Shown here: positions 1 to 7,561 of the stretch, piece by piece
Layout: each line of letters opens with the position of its first letter
Numbering within the stretch: position 1 is the stretch's first letter
From: Candidatus Woesearchaeota archaeon
GTDB taxonomy: Archaea > Nanobdellota > Nanobdellia > Woesearchaeales > SM23-78
NCBI GenBank assembly: GCA_019322375.1
Contig: JAHWIP010000013.1
Span: forward strand, 1 to 14,752
Direction: 5' to 3'
DNA: 14,752 bases
The notes under the pieces: generated by a model
What the model was told of the DNA's origin: nothing
What the model saw: only the letters and a program-made list of their open reading frames with translations
Databases searched by the model: none
Position numbers and translations under genes: made by a program

Positions 1-188
1 ACTTCTGCTTCTACAAGCTCCAGTACTGCTTTTCTCACTGCCTGGAATGTGACTGATTTGCCATATCTTTTTCTTATGAAATTGGTCAGTTCTATGATTT
101 TTAATGGATATTCCTTAGTCAGGATTGTGAATACCAGGTTCTTTATATTGTCTTTCTGCCCAAAGGGCAAGGTTACTGATAAAGCCAT
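1..188 (-). CDS. Small HTH-like protein, C-terminus cut off by window edge
   Basis: The minus strand is open from an ATG at 186-188 to the window edge, giving the first 62 residues of a protein starting MALSVTLPFGQKDNIKNLVF. The visible part is predicted to be mostly helical. A segment around residues 30-60 (KEYPLKIIELTNFIRK, then SVTFQAVRKAVLELVEAE) looks like two helices followed by a recognition helix of a winged helix-turn-helix, so a DNA-binding regulator is likely. The start is supported by a TATA-like stretch (AAGTTTAAAAATAAG, minus strand) about 27 bases upstream, which would give a leaderless mRNA. The gene is divergent from the dehydrogenase at 276 and may control it, but that is inference. 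The plus-strand open frame over the same bases has no family resemblance and is taken to be a shadow. Confidence 0.6.
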   Translation of the reverse strand, partial: MALSVTLPFGQKDNIKNLVFTILTKEYPLKIIELTNFIRKRYGKSVTFQAVRKAVLELVEAE

Positions 189-204
189 TAAACCTAGTAG
201 TTTA

Positions 205-246
205 CTCTTATTTTTAAACTTTTTGGTTTAATAAGTATTGAACCAA
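205..246. promoter_or_regulatory. Divergent promoter with imperfect palindrome
   Basis: The stretch TTTTTAAACTTTTT around 211-224 can serve as the TATA box of the minus-strand gene starting at 188, and possibly of the dehydrogenase at 276. Next to it, TTGGTTTAAT (223-232) and ATTGAACCAA (237-246) form an inverted repeat matching at 9 of 10 positions with a 4-base spacer. The repeat lies where the plus-strand transcription start would be expected, so it is a plausible operator. A second TATA candidate (TTTAATAA, about 228-235) lies inside the repeat itself. Confidence 0.45.
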
Positions 247-275
247 ACAAAGATAAGGTTTGGAGTATCATACCT

Positions 276-1103
276 ATGTATAAGTTAGCAACGGTGATAA
301 AAATGGGGGAGAAACAAAACAAACAAACACTGGTAGTTATTGCCGGAGCCACAGGAAGCATAGGCAATGCATATCATCAATACTATTCAAAAAAACAAAG
401 GACTAAATGTATAGGCCTTAGCAGGCAAAAACCTGGGTTTTATAAAATAAACCTGCTCAAGCCCTTGGAAACACAGAAATTCGCAAGGCAATTGGAATTA
501 AAAGGCATAGAACACTTAATCCTGATACACTCCATTGGTATTGACAAGTTTGAGATAAACGGAACGCCAGAAATAGATAGAGACAAAGACGGTATAGATG
601 ATGAAGTCTACAAATCAAATGTTCTCACATTCACCACACTTGCCAAACCATTAACAGAAAGAGTGACAAGACATAATTATAAAAAAAAATTAAAAACAAT
701 ATTGACTTTTTGCGGTATAGGCTCAATCAGCGATACATACTCAGTCCCATTCTGGCAATCCTATAGCAAATCAAAAAATATTCTAAGAGAATACATTAGA
801 AATCTGGTAAGTGAAAATACAAGAGGAATGTTTGTAAATGTTAGCAGTGTAAATACAGGAAAAGAAAAACAGTATAGACCCTGCGCTAATACTACACACT
901 GGATCACGCCTCAAGAGGTAGTTAGGAAATCAATTCCTTATATAGAAAATAAAGATGTTCTATGGCAGGAGATTGCACTGTTCAGGCCAAATCCAAAATA
1001 CACACCTTCTTATTTTAAAGATCATAAAAAATTACTAGAAAAATGGATAAAAGACTTGGGTCCGAGCTATGATAAAAACAAAAAACCACATCCAAGAATA
1101 TGA
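276..1103 (+). CDS. Short-chain dehydrogenase/reductase (SDR) family protein
   Basis: This 275-residue protein is a cytosolic NAD(P)-dependent oxidoreductase of the SDR superfamily; its substrate cannot be told from sequence. The Rossmann glycine motif GATGSIG is at residues 24-30. The catalytic set is readable: Asn115 (YKSNVLTF), Ser150 (GIGSIS), Tyr163 and Lys167 (YSKSK). The usual NNAG motif is replaced by HSIG (85-88). Residues 101-112 (DRDKDGIDDEVY) form an unusual DxDxDG acidic loop resembling a calcium-binding EF-hand or thrombospondin type 3 loop. The Cys- and Lys-rich C-terminal tail from about 200 does not match the core family. The start at 276 is favoured by a GGAG about 12 bases upstream; an internal ATG at 303 is possible but has no such site. 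It converges on the DUF192 gene with 7 bases between stops. Confidence 0.85.
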   Translation: MYKLATVIKMGEKQNKQTLVVIAGATGSIGNAYHQYYSKKQRTKCIGLSRQKPGFYKINLLKPLETQKFARQLELKGIEHLILIHSIGIDKFEINGTPEIDRDKDGIDDEVYKSNVLTFTTLAKPLTERVTRHNYKKKLKTILTFCGIGSISDTYSVPFWQSYSKSKNILREYIRNLVSENTRGMFVNVSSVNTGKEKQYRPCANTTHWITPQEVVRKSIPYIENKDVLWQEIALFRPNPKYTPSYFKDHKKLLEKWIKDLGPSYDKNKKPHPRI

Positions 1104-1110
1104 ACTTTCT

Positions 1111-1449
1111 TTAAAACACGATCCCATCCCCTAACTTTGTATTTTTTATCCTGCCAACAGGCACCTCAACAACAAACTCTGCTTTTACTCTGGGTGCATA
1201 GTAGGAGAACGGCTTAAAATCTTTTTTTATGTCAACCACTTTCTTGTTCTTGTCTAAAAACAAGACATCAATAGGAAAGAAAACAAACAGCATGTGCAGG
1301 TCTGCTCTTCTCTCGGATTTAAAAATGAAAACCAGTGCTTTGTCTGGCTTCTTAAACCTGAACATGAAGCCGAATGCTTTGCAGAAAACATTTTTACATA
1401 TCTTGGCTTTTTTTATTATTACAAAGTTTTTTGTTTCGTTTTGGATCAT
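1111..1449 (-). CDS. DUF192 family protein
   Basis: This 112-residue protein matches the DUF192 family (small beta-barrel proteins of unknown function, common in bacteria and archaea). Recognisable landmarks are GFMFR (27-31), ALVFIF (38-43), the core LHMLFVFFPIDVLFLD (51-66), and KPF..YAPRVKAEFVVEVPVG (79-99). The family usually carries a signal peptide in bacteria; none is visible here, so it is probably cytosolic or the start is different. The gene follows the pilin-like cluster in the same direction, 19 bases after the preceding stop, with an AGGTG about 13 bases before the ATG. It may therefore be the last gene of that operon, though no functional link is known. Confidence 0.8.
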   Translation of the reverse strand: MIQNETKNFVIIKKAKICKNVFCKAFGFMFRFKKPDKALVFIFKSERRADLHMLFVFFPIDVLFLDKNKKVVDIKKDFKPFSYYAPRVKAEFVVEVPVGRIKNTKLGDGIVF

Positions 1450-1468
1450 TTTTTTGTTTGCACCTGCC

Positions 1469-2452
1469 TTAACAAATCGTATAACTCACTTCATTAAGCT
1501 CATATTTAGTTGTATGATTAGTGTCAATCTTAAACCAGTTGGACATGTTCTGTACATTGCATGCTTTTTGTTCATAACCTGCTATGTTGCTGAATAAGAT
1601 ATAATCAATAATGCTCCTGTCAGTGTCATAGATAACATCCTGCTCGATTAATTCAGGAATAAACACTATGCTCTCAATGCCATAAGTTGAGTTGGAAAAG
1701 TTGCCTTCCATTCTCATAAGAAAACTGGGTGCAAGAGAGTTCTCTGTGTAGTAAGAGTTATTAACATGTATCTGGAGCTGGGTTGTGTCATTCGCGTCAT
1801 CAGTGTCATTAATATACTCTGTTACATTGGTAATCCTTATTGTATTAGGGAATTTCCCAAGGGTGTAAACACTGTAGACAGGGTCTCTTATGTCTATTAT
1901 GGAAACGCTTGTATTGAAATCCTTGTCAAACTCCCACCTAACAAGCCCTTTTTGATCAGTAATATTAACATGGGTGGTGACTATCACATTAATACTCCAA
2001 GAAGAATCATGATAAAGAGTTATATTAGTAACATTTATATCAATATCAACGCCTATCTTGTCTGCTATCACCCTTAATTTCTCAAGATAATCATAATAAG
2101 ATGCGTTTTCAAGTATCTTCACTTGAGTACCATTAACTGTTCCATTATAAAAAGCAACCCTGAACAATTTCTCTGTTTCATTAAGGTACTTGCCTGACCT
2201 GGCGATATGGTCTTCAAGAGCTATCAATGACCTAAAACCAGAAATATATATCACTCTTTTTGAATCAGAATCAATATCCTTGATAAAGTCATTAATAGTC
2301 ATAATTCTGGTTTCAACAACTTTTTGCCTGTCAGTGTAGCTGTACTCCTTGTAAGCTAGAAATACAAGAATCATCACTGATGCAAAAATAACTGAGACAA
2401 AGAGGTAGAACAAGCCTTTCTTAGTGTTTAATATCTTTGTTTTATTTTTCAT
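1469..2452 (-). CDS. Membrane-anchored surface protein, pilin-like N-terminus
   Basis: The 327-residue protein is not assignable to a named family. It has a short basic N-terminus (KNKTKILNTKKG), then one hydrophobic helix at about residues 14-33, and then a long polar domain that should face outside. The KKG followed by a hydrophobic run resembles a prepilin leader, but the acidic residue expected near +5 is absent, so a plain signal anchor is equally possible. The exterior domain has more than ten N-x-S/T sequons, is rich in Tyr, Asn and Asp, and has two cysteines near the C-terminus (in KACNVQ and at the very end, YTIC) that could pair. It starts 10 bases after the stop of the VWA protein, with a GTGAT match to the extended anti-Shine-Dalgarno pairing region, so it is almost certainly co-transcribed and probably part of the same surface structure. 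Confidence 0.7.
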   Translation of the reverse strand: MKNKTKILNTKKGLFYLFVSVIFASVMILVFLAYKEYSYTDRQKVVETRIMTINDFIKDIDSDSKRVIYISGFRSLIALEDHIARSGKYLNETEKLFRVAFYNGTVNGTQVKILENASYYDYLEKLRVIADKIGVDIDINVTNITLYHDSSWSINVIVTTHVNITDQKGLVRWEFDKDFNTSVSIIDIRDPVYSVYTLGKFPNTIRITNVTEYINDTDDANDTTQLQIHVNNSYYTENSLAPSFLMRMEGNFSNSTYGIESIVFIPELIEQDVIYDTDRSIIDYILFSNIAGYEQKACNVQNMSNWFKIDTNHTTKYELNEVSYTIC

Positions 2453-2462
2453 TTTTTATTCA

Positions 2463-5240
2463 TCACTGCCATACCTTTGCCTTTATCAATGTAGGCCCCC
2501 ACATGTAAGGCACAGATGAGACTGTGGTTAGCACTATCTCTATGTCTGCTGCATCAAGATTAACAAATACCTTGCCGTTATTATCAAAGTCAAGAGCATC
2601 AAGCAAGCCAAAAACAGCAACATCATAAGCATCTGTTGGGTCATAAGCACCGTCTGCCAAGGTATGATTAGTCTCTGTGTAGCTGCACTTTTTAGTGCCA
2701 GCATAATCTGCTGGTATTGGCTTGGTGCTGAAAGTGTCATCTTCGAATTGTATGGTCCAGTTACAGCCTTCTGTTTTCTCAACTACTTCTGAACGAGCAG
2801 TTGCTGATGGCACAAGAGCTGTATATATCAATGAGTTGTTGTCTGAGCAGCCTGTGCGATTAACAACAGGGTCATCACCGGTTTCTATGGTTAAAGTATG
2901 AGTTCCGTTTGTTAAGAGATAAACAGGCACCTGCACTTGGTAAGGATCTCCTAGCCTGGAGTAATCATAACTAAAAAAAGACAGGTTATAAACAGTTGTG
3001 GTGTTAACTTTTAGAATGTCTGTCCAGTGATAATCAGAATAAGAAACAACCTTGGCATCAGCTATTCTAATGCCGCCTGGTATAGTCACATCAGGAGTGC
3101 ATTCTCCGAACTGGTCTGTCTGCACAACAACGCTTATCTCATTAGGTTCTGGCGGGTCAATTATTGGAATATAAGTAAAGTTAATGTAAGAATCATTAAA
3201 GAGCTTTGAAGGAGTGATATTGCCTTCCACAATCACAATCTGAGACGACTGGGATGCTTTTGCCACGATTTCATTGGATATGTTTTGATAGAAATCCTGC
3301 AGTTCTGAACCATTCATACTAACAAGCACACTCCCATTGCCAGCCTCTGCTATTTCATGAACAGTGTAATTAGCTCTTTCACAGTCCTCAAGAGGGCCAA
3401 AGCCAACAGCATACACAGTAACATTTAAGTCATCGTGAAGCCTTTTAGCAGCATTTATAGAATTATTAATTGGAGGATTACAATCAGTATCAGCACATTC
3501 GCTTTGAGCACCAGTACAATCAGTATTCACCCAAATACCACTAGTGCCTATAGATGTTTCATTACACTTCCAGCCTCCATCCCAATAAACTCCACAGCAA
3601 TGTGTTGGTATTCCGTCTGTCATTACAATAACAGATTTGGTTCTGTTCTCATTACTATAATTAGCTAAAACTTCATAAGCCTGGTTTATTGCACAGCACA
3701 AACAAGTGCCTCCGCTAATCTCTTTTGGGTCTCTTGATTTATATCTAGTATCAATCTCATTCTCAATATCTGCCTCTGTCATAAGAGTGAATGGAGGTGG
3801 TGGGAAAAAAGGATTAGCATTATCTGAGAAATCCACCAACCAGAGTCTGTTGGTGTTATTTGTTCTTGAAGAATTCATAATTATTGCATTAACATCAGAG
3901 TCAAGGCATGCAGCTACTGCTAATCTTCTGGCATTTGCTTCCTGAAGCCGATCTTTATCACAACTAGGAATAGAAAAACCCTCTGGAGGACAATTCCACT
4001 GCCCCATCCTGCATTTCATACTCCCAGACAAGTCTGTTATCAGAATAACATCTGCGTTTGTTCCAAACACAGTTATGTAAGTTTCATTGTAAGAGGCAAA
4101 TTTTATAGGAATGGTCTTGTTGCTAAGGGAATCATAATTAAGGTTTACTGGAAATTGAGTTAAGTCAGTGTCATTAAGGTATACCTGGGTCTCGCCTGTT
4201 ATATTATCCTGATAAACAGTAGTAGATCCTATTGTAAGGTAAGTTCTTGCATCACTATCAAAGTGCAGGTAGATGCTCATGTTTGTAAGAGTGCCTGATA
4301 TATAAAAGGAATCATAAAGATTGGCAATGCCGTCAATGCCAGGGAAATCATATGTTTTTTCCCCTGTAGAAATGCTTCCTATCTGCTCTGATGTTTTATA
4401 ACTAATCTTTATGTACCCCCCTGCAATGTATGACTCGTTCATCTCTCCACTAAAGAATATGTCAAATGTGTTCAGGCCAGAGGTTACTGAAGTATTGCAA
4501 TGGGTTATGTCCCAGTAGTCAGGAGTCATATCAATATCATTAGGCGTGAAATCATCGCAATGGTCGCCGTTGATGTATAATGAGAAATCTGTTCCTGCAT
4601 CAACCTCCATTTCTATTTTGTTGATAACACTACTGTCCACATCACCGGGAATATCATCTATGAACAAGGAGATATTGCCCTGGCCAACAAAGCCGCCGAA
4701 ATAAAGAAAACTGCTGGTCCTTTTTTCATCAATTCTTCTTAGATAAGCAGACGAGGTTGAGCCTGTGAGAGGAGCTCCTTCCATAATGCCTGTTATCATT
4801 CTCTCACCAGTAACCAGGTCTGTTGAGTCTGCTAATGGTTTTTCAAAAAGAGTGTCACTTTCAATAACCAGGTCCATGCCTGTGTTGTTAGGAAACAGGC
4901 CTACCAGAAGATACTCTGAAAGGTTAATAGCCAGGTCTGTTTCATTAGTGGCCCAGTAAGTGCCTAATTGTTCAAGCACAGAGAGGTTTAAGTCAGTATT
5001 AGGGCTTCCCATCAGATATACATTTACAAAGGTGTTGTTAACCTCGCCCATCTTAAGATTTGAAAGAGTTACCAGGATGTCTGTTGAAAGGTACTCTATG
5101 CTCTCTCTTGGGTGCTCCTTAATCAGGTGCTGGGATATTAGAAGCAAGCCTCCTATTAATATGATAGAAGCAAATAATGCATCAAGAGTAAAATAAAAGC
5201 CTTTCTTATTAATCCTTTTAATCCTGGTTTTTATTTCCAT
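2463..5240 (-). CDS. Large von Willebrand factor A surface protein with pilin-like N-terminus
   Basis: This 925-residue protein is the largest in the window and probably a surface adhesin or fibre tip. A basic N-terminus ends in NKKG (11-14), followed by a hydrophobic helix (15-36) of prepilin type. Residues 40-390 are a beta-rich, Asn/Thr-rich region. A VWA domain spans about 397-660, with the metal-binding MIDAS motif DLSGS at 403-407, Thr512 and Asp542 (VIVMTDG). This VWA domain is unusually cysteine-rich (410, 417, 427, 513, 515, 516, 548, 549, 559, 575, 582, 587, 620), which suggests disulphide-stabilised insertions. Residues 660-925 contain further beta-rich regions. I count about 33 N-x-S/T sequons, consistent with heavy N-glycosylation outside the cell. 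Its ATG overlaps the stop of the preceding gene by 10 bases, implying translational coupling. The ligand is unknown. Confidence 0.85.
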   Translation of the reverse strand: MEIKTRIKRINKKGFYFTLDALFASIILIGGLLLISQHLIKEHPRESIEYLSTDILVTLSNLKMGEVNNTFVNVYLMGSPNTDLNLSVLEQLGTYWATNETDLAINLSEYLLVGLFPNNTGMDLVIESDTLFEKPLADSTDLVTGERMITGIMEGAPLTGSTSSAYLRRIDEKRTSSFLYFGGFVGQGNISLFIDDIPGDVDSSVINKIEMEVDAGTDFSLYINGDHCDDFTPNDIDMTPDYWDITHCNTSVTSGLNTFDIFFSGEMNESYIAGGYIKISYKTSEQIGSISTGEKTYDFPGIDGIANLYDSFYISGTLTNMSIYLHFDSDARTYLTIGSTTVYQDNITGETQVYLNDTDLTQFPVNLNYDSLSNKTIPIKFASYNETYITVFGTNADVILITDLSGSMKCRMGQWNCPPEGFSIPSCDKDRLQEANARRLAVAACLDSDVNAIIMNSSRTNNTNRLWLVDFSDNANPFFPPPPFTLMTEADIENEIDTRYKSRDPKEISGGTCLCCAINQAYEVLANYSNENRTKSVIVMTDGIPTHCCGVYWDGGWKCNETSIGTSGIWVNTDCTGAQSECADTDCNPPINNSINAAKRLHDDLNVTVYAVGFGPLEDCERANYTVHEIAEAGNGSVLVSMNGSELQDFYQNISNEIVAKASQSSQIVIVEGNITPSKLFNDSYINFTYIPIIDPPEPNEISVVVQTDQFGECTPDVTIPGGIRIADAKVVSYSDYHWTDILKVNTTTVYNLSFFSYDYSRLGDPYQVQVPVYLLTNGTHTLTIETGDDPVVNRTGCSDNNSLIYTALVPSATARSEVVEKTEGCNWTIQFEDDTFSTKPIPADYAGTKKCSYTETNHTLADGAYDPTDAYDVAVFGLLDALDFDNNGKVFVNLDAADIEIVLTTVSSVPYMWGPTLIKAKVWQ

Positions 5241-5800
5241 GCATAAACCACCATCTTAATTATTTCTGCCTCGCTTCCTGATTCATGAACCACCAGTCTT
5301 GTGAGCTTTACAAGATTATCATAATCATCAGGATCAAACAAAGGGTTATGACAATCAGTTATTGGTCCAGCCACGGTCTTGTTAATATTAACATCAGGGC
5401 TGCCTATAACGCATAAATTATCAAACTCTATCATAGCCTGACGAGAGTCCTCAAAGATTACTAGGAATTCATAACGCGTTTGAAGGGTTGGTTTAAGGCG
5501 AGTATAAGTCATGTTCATAGCCTCCACAACTTTGGACTCATTAAGTCTCTCAGCTGTGAGCAGACCAGGCCTGATAACAGTCTCATTAGTCCAGTCAACA
5601 GGATAGCCTTCTGACAGGAGTATCTCGCTCATCTTAGAAGCATCCATTTTTAAATCATCAAAAACAGTGTTTGTGGAGAAGCTGTTAATAACAATCTTCA
5701 CAGAGAGGATAACTGCTAGCACAAACAAGAGCATACTCAGAGTATAATCAGACACCCATACCTGGGATTTCTTGTTTCTTCTTTTCCTTCTCATATTCAT
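5231..5800 (-). CDS. Pilin-like membrane protein, class III-type signal variant
   Basis: A 189-residue protein with a very basic N-terminus (RRKRRNKKSQ) followed by VWVSDYTLSM and a hydrophobic helix to about residue 36. The KKSQ junction matches the class III prepilin cleavage context, with Gln13 as +1, but the acidic residue is Asp at +6 rather than Glu at +5. The remaining roughly 150 residues should be outside the cell and have a few sequons (NET, NES, NMT). It is probably a minor pilin or an assembly partner of the VWA protein, whose start codon overlaps this gene's stop (ATGGAAATAA). A second ATG at codon 3 is an alternative start. The upstream pilin ends 26 bases before it. Confidence 0.75.
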   Translation of the reverse strand: MNMRRKRRNKKSQVWVSDYTLSMLLFVLAVILSVKIVINSFSTNTVFDDLKMDASKMSEILLSEGYPVDWTNETVIRPGLLTAERLNESKVVEAMNMTYTRLKPTLQTRYEFLVIFEDSRQAMIEFDNLCVIGSPDVNINKTVAGPITDCHNPLFDPDDYDNLVKLTRLVVHESGSEAEIIKMVVYAWK

Positions 5801-5826
5801 CGCTTTTATATTTATTATTTAATTTA

Positions 5827-6225
5827 TTAACTTATCATAATAGTATTCGCATCTGTTTTGCTTATCTTGTTAGTGCCTTTATCAAACTTGCCGTTCACCT
5901 GCGGGATTGTAAATAATAACTCTACACTTCTATAAGTTATTACCAAGTCATTATCAGTCTGGTTTATAGAGAAATTGATTCCTCCTATCTTGTTAGGAAT
6001 AATAATGGTGCGCTCATAACCAGGCTCTACCTCTGAAGCCAGGATTAGCTCGTTCTGTAATGAATAACCTAAATCAGTTAACCTGTTAATATTCTTTTCC
6101 TCTGAATAATTAAATGATAAATAATAAATCACTCCTGCGAATACTATAAGCACCACCATGGCTAAGCCTACTACAAGAACAAATTCTATGGCAATCTGCG
6201 CTTTTCTTTTATTAATAAAGCCCAC
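5827..6225 (-). CDS. Class III signal peptide pilin-like protein
   Basis: This 132-residue protein carries a canonical archaeal class III prepilin leader: basic residues, then KAQIAIEF with Gln10 as +1 and Glu14 at +5, then a hydrophobic helix to about residue 32. Such proteins are cut by an EppA-type peptidase and packed into a type IV-like pilus through the helix. The mature remainder is a short beta-rich domain with one sequon (NQT). The only sensible start is a GTG at 6223-6225, preceded by AAAAGG; there is no ATG before the leader. It lies 33 bases after its neighbour, a pilin-like protein of similar length and architecture, and shares the operon direction. Confidence 0.82.
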   Translation of the reverse strand: MGFINKRKAQIAIEFVLVVGLAMVVLIVFAGVIYYLSFNYSEEKNINRLTDLGYSLQNELILASEVEPGYERTIIIPNKIGGINFSINQTDNDLVITYRSVELLFTIPQVNGKFDKGTNKISKTDANTIMIS

Positions 6226-6258
6226 CCTTTTAAATTTTTGAATAATGCATCCAACTAA

Positions 6259-6678
6259 TCAACTATTAATATCCACATAAGTATCATAAGCCTCAACAGT
6301 AACATGATGAATGCCTGTATGGGATGCCATAGTGCCTGATAAGTTAGCAACAGTCCATTTTACAACCTGATAATCACCAATAGGAGAATCAACTAAAAAT
6401 ATTATCTTGTTATTATTGATTGATACGCTCTGCACATCCTCAGGCATGTAAATACTAATAGTTTTCTTGCTTGGAGGACCAAGATAATAGACTTCATCAG
6501 CAGCATCCCTTATCTCACTAGCCACCTTCTCAACCTGGCTGGAAGTAATATCAGTGTTAAGAGTAGATGACTGCTGGTAAAAGATTAAAATCAAAGGAAT
6601 GGTCATAAGAAAAGCAATGCCTACAACAATCAAGAACTCAATACTAATCTGGGATTTGATGTTACCTCTTTTTTTCAT
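6259..6678 (-). CDS. Class III signal peptide pilin-like protein
   Basis: A 139-residue protein with the class III prepilin leader KSQISIEF: Gln10 is +1 after cleavage and Glu14 sits at +5, followed by the hydrophobic helix at 15-33. The rest is a small soluble domain that begins with a coiled stretch (STLNTDITSSQVEKVASEI) and continues with beta strands. It should be processed and assembled into a surface filament. It is the first structural gene of the cluster and has its own TATA box about 37 bases upstream, so it may start a transcript separate from the TrmB-family regulator gene, which ends 69 bases before it. Its helix and leader resemble those of the next gene, but the rest differs, suggesting major and minor subunits. 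Confidence 0.83.
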   Translation of the reverse strand: MKKRGNIKSQISIEFLIVVGIAFLMTIPLILIFYQQSSTLNTDITSSQVEKVASEIRDAADEVYYLGPPSKKTISIYMPEDVQSVSINNNKIIFLVDSPIGDYQVVKWTVANLSGTMASHTGIHHVTVEAYDTYVDINS

Positions 6679-6705
6679 TTTTATGCTTATTTATCATTTT
6701 TTATT

Positions 6706-6720
6706 TATTGATATATAAAG
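6706..6720 (-). promoter_or_regulatory. TATA-type promoter of the pilin-like cluster
   Basis: On the minus strand CTTTATATATC lies at 6710-6720, preceded by AATTAA. A start about 25 bases on would leave a leader of roughly 10 bases before the ATG at 6678. This suggests the surface genes can be transcribed separately from the regulator gene just upstream. Confidence 0.5.
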
Positions 6721-6747
6721 TTAATTGAATTGAAATGATTATTTATA

Positions 6748-7503
6748 TCACCATGGCTCTTTCCAAAAATAATTAAAATATCTCATAAAGCTTTCCTTGA
6801 TATCTTCTGATTCAAGCACAAAGGCAAAGCTTTGCTCTCTCCACAAGACTTGTGCTACTTTGTTTCCAAATATTGCTATTACCATTGGTGATTTCAGGTC
6901 TTTGGGCAGCTGGCAGTATTTGTAGTAATTTTTTTTATGGGTTTTTATATCTCCTGGTTTTAATCCTTTTAACCACATGCCATAGTCTACCAGGTCTCTC
7001 ATTATTATTTTCTTTTCTACTCTTCTTTTCATCCAGTGGTCAAACCACAATATTAGTCCTTTGGGTGCTGCTTTGTATCCTCCAAAACTAGTTCCTCCCA
7101 TCCAGCGCATTTCCTTGTATTCAAGCATCTCATTCATCAGGCTCTTTATTGCTTCTGTTCCTCTGTAGGTTTCTGCTCTTATCTCTGGTTTTGATAGCTC
7201 AAATAAGTTTTTTATTTGCGGGATTTGATTTTTTAGTTCTCTTAATGATTGTTCTTTTCTTTTTATTTCATCTAATATGCTGTTTGGATGCGTACATTGA
7301 TAGGTTCTTTTGCCTTTTTCTATTGTATAACTTATGAGCCCTTTCTCTATCAGCTTGTTTAATATGTCGTATATGTTTCTTCTCTCTATTCCTGTTTTTT
7401 CTTGTATCTTGTTTATTGTTGATATTCCTAGCTCTAGCACTGCAGAATACACATTTATCTGGCCTTTGCTAAGGCTTAGTTCTTTCAAATTATCCAGGTT
7501 CAT
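6748..7503 (-). CDS. TrmB-family transcriptional regulator
   Basis: The 251-residue protein has the layout of TrmB-type archaeal regulators. Residues 5-65 form a winged helix (LSLSKGQINVYSAVLELG, then KTGIERRNIYDILNKLIEKG with the recognition helix, then a wing at SYTIEKGKRTY). A coiled-coil dimerisation segment lies at about 75-105, and a C-terminal effector-type domain begins at YRGTEAIKSL (113-122). In the family this domain often senses a sugar or other small ligand; here the ligand is unknown. I chose the ATG at 7501-7503 because the longer frame lacks family similarity and because a palindromic TATA region sits 27 bases upstream, making a leaderless transcript likely. Lying just before the pilin-like genes in the same direction, it is a good candidate for their regulator (inference). 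Confidence 0.85.
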   Translation of the reverse strand: MNLDNLKELSLSKGQINVYSAVLELGISTINKIQEKTGIERRNIYDILNKLIEKGLISYTIEKGKRTYQCTHPNSILDEIKRKEQSLRELKNQIPQIKNLFELSKPEIRAETYRGTEAIKSLMNEMLEYKEMRWMGGTSFGGYKAAPKGLILWFDHWMKRRVEKKIIMRDLVDYGMWLKGLKPGDIKTHKKNYYKYCQLPKDLKSPMVIAIFGNKVAQVLWREQSFAFVLESEDIKESFMRYFNYFWKEPW

Positions 7504-7523
7504 AATATTGTTCTTAATATTAG

Positions 7524-7537
7524 AATATTTAAATATT
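7524..7537 (-). promoter_or_regulatory. Palindromic TATA region of the regulator gene
   Basis: AATATTTAAATATT is a perfect 14-base palindrome centred 27 bases before the ATG at 7503, the spacing expected for a leaderless archaeal promoter. The palindrome could be incidental to a TATA box, or could bind the regulator's own dimer. Confidence 0.5.
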
Positions 7538-7561
7538 ATGGTATTGAACAACACCACAAAC

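Noticed and set aside
49..231. Plus-strand open frame of 60 codons at the left edge
   Set aside because: It has no promoter spacing or family pattern and lies opposite a better supported minus-strand gene.
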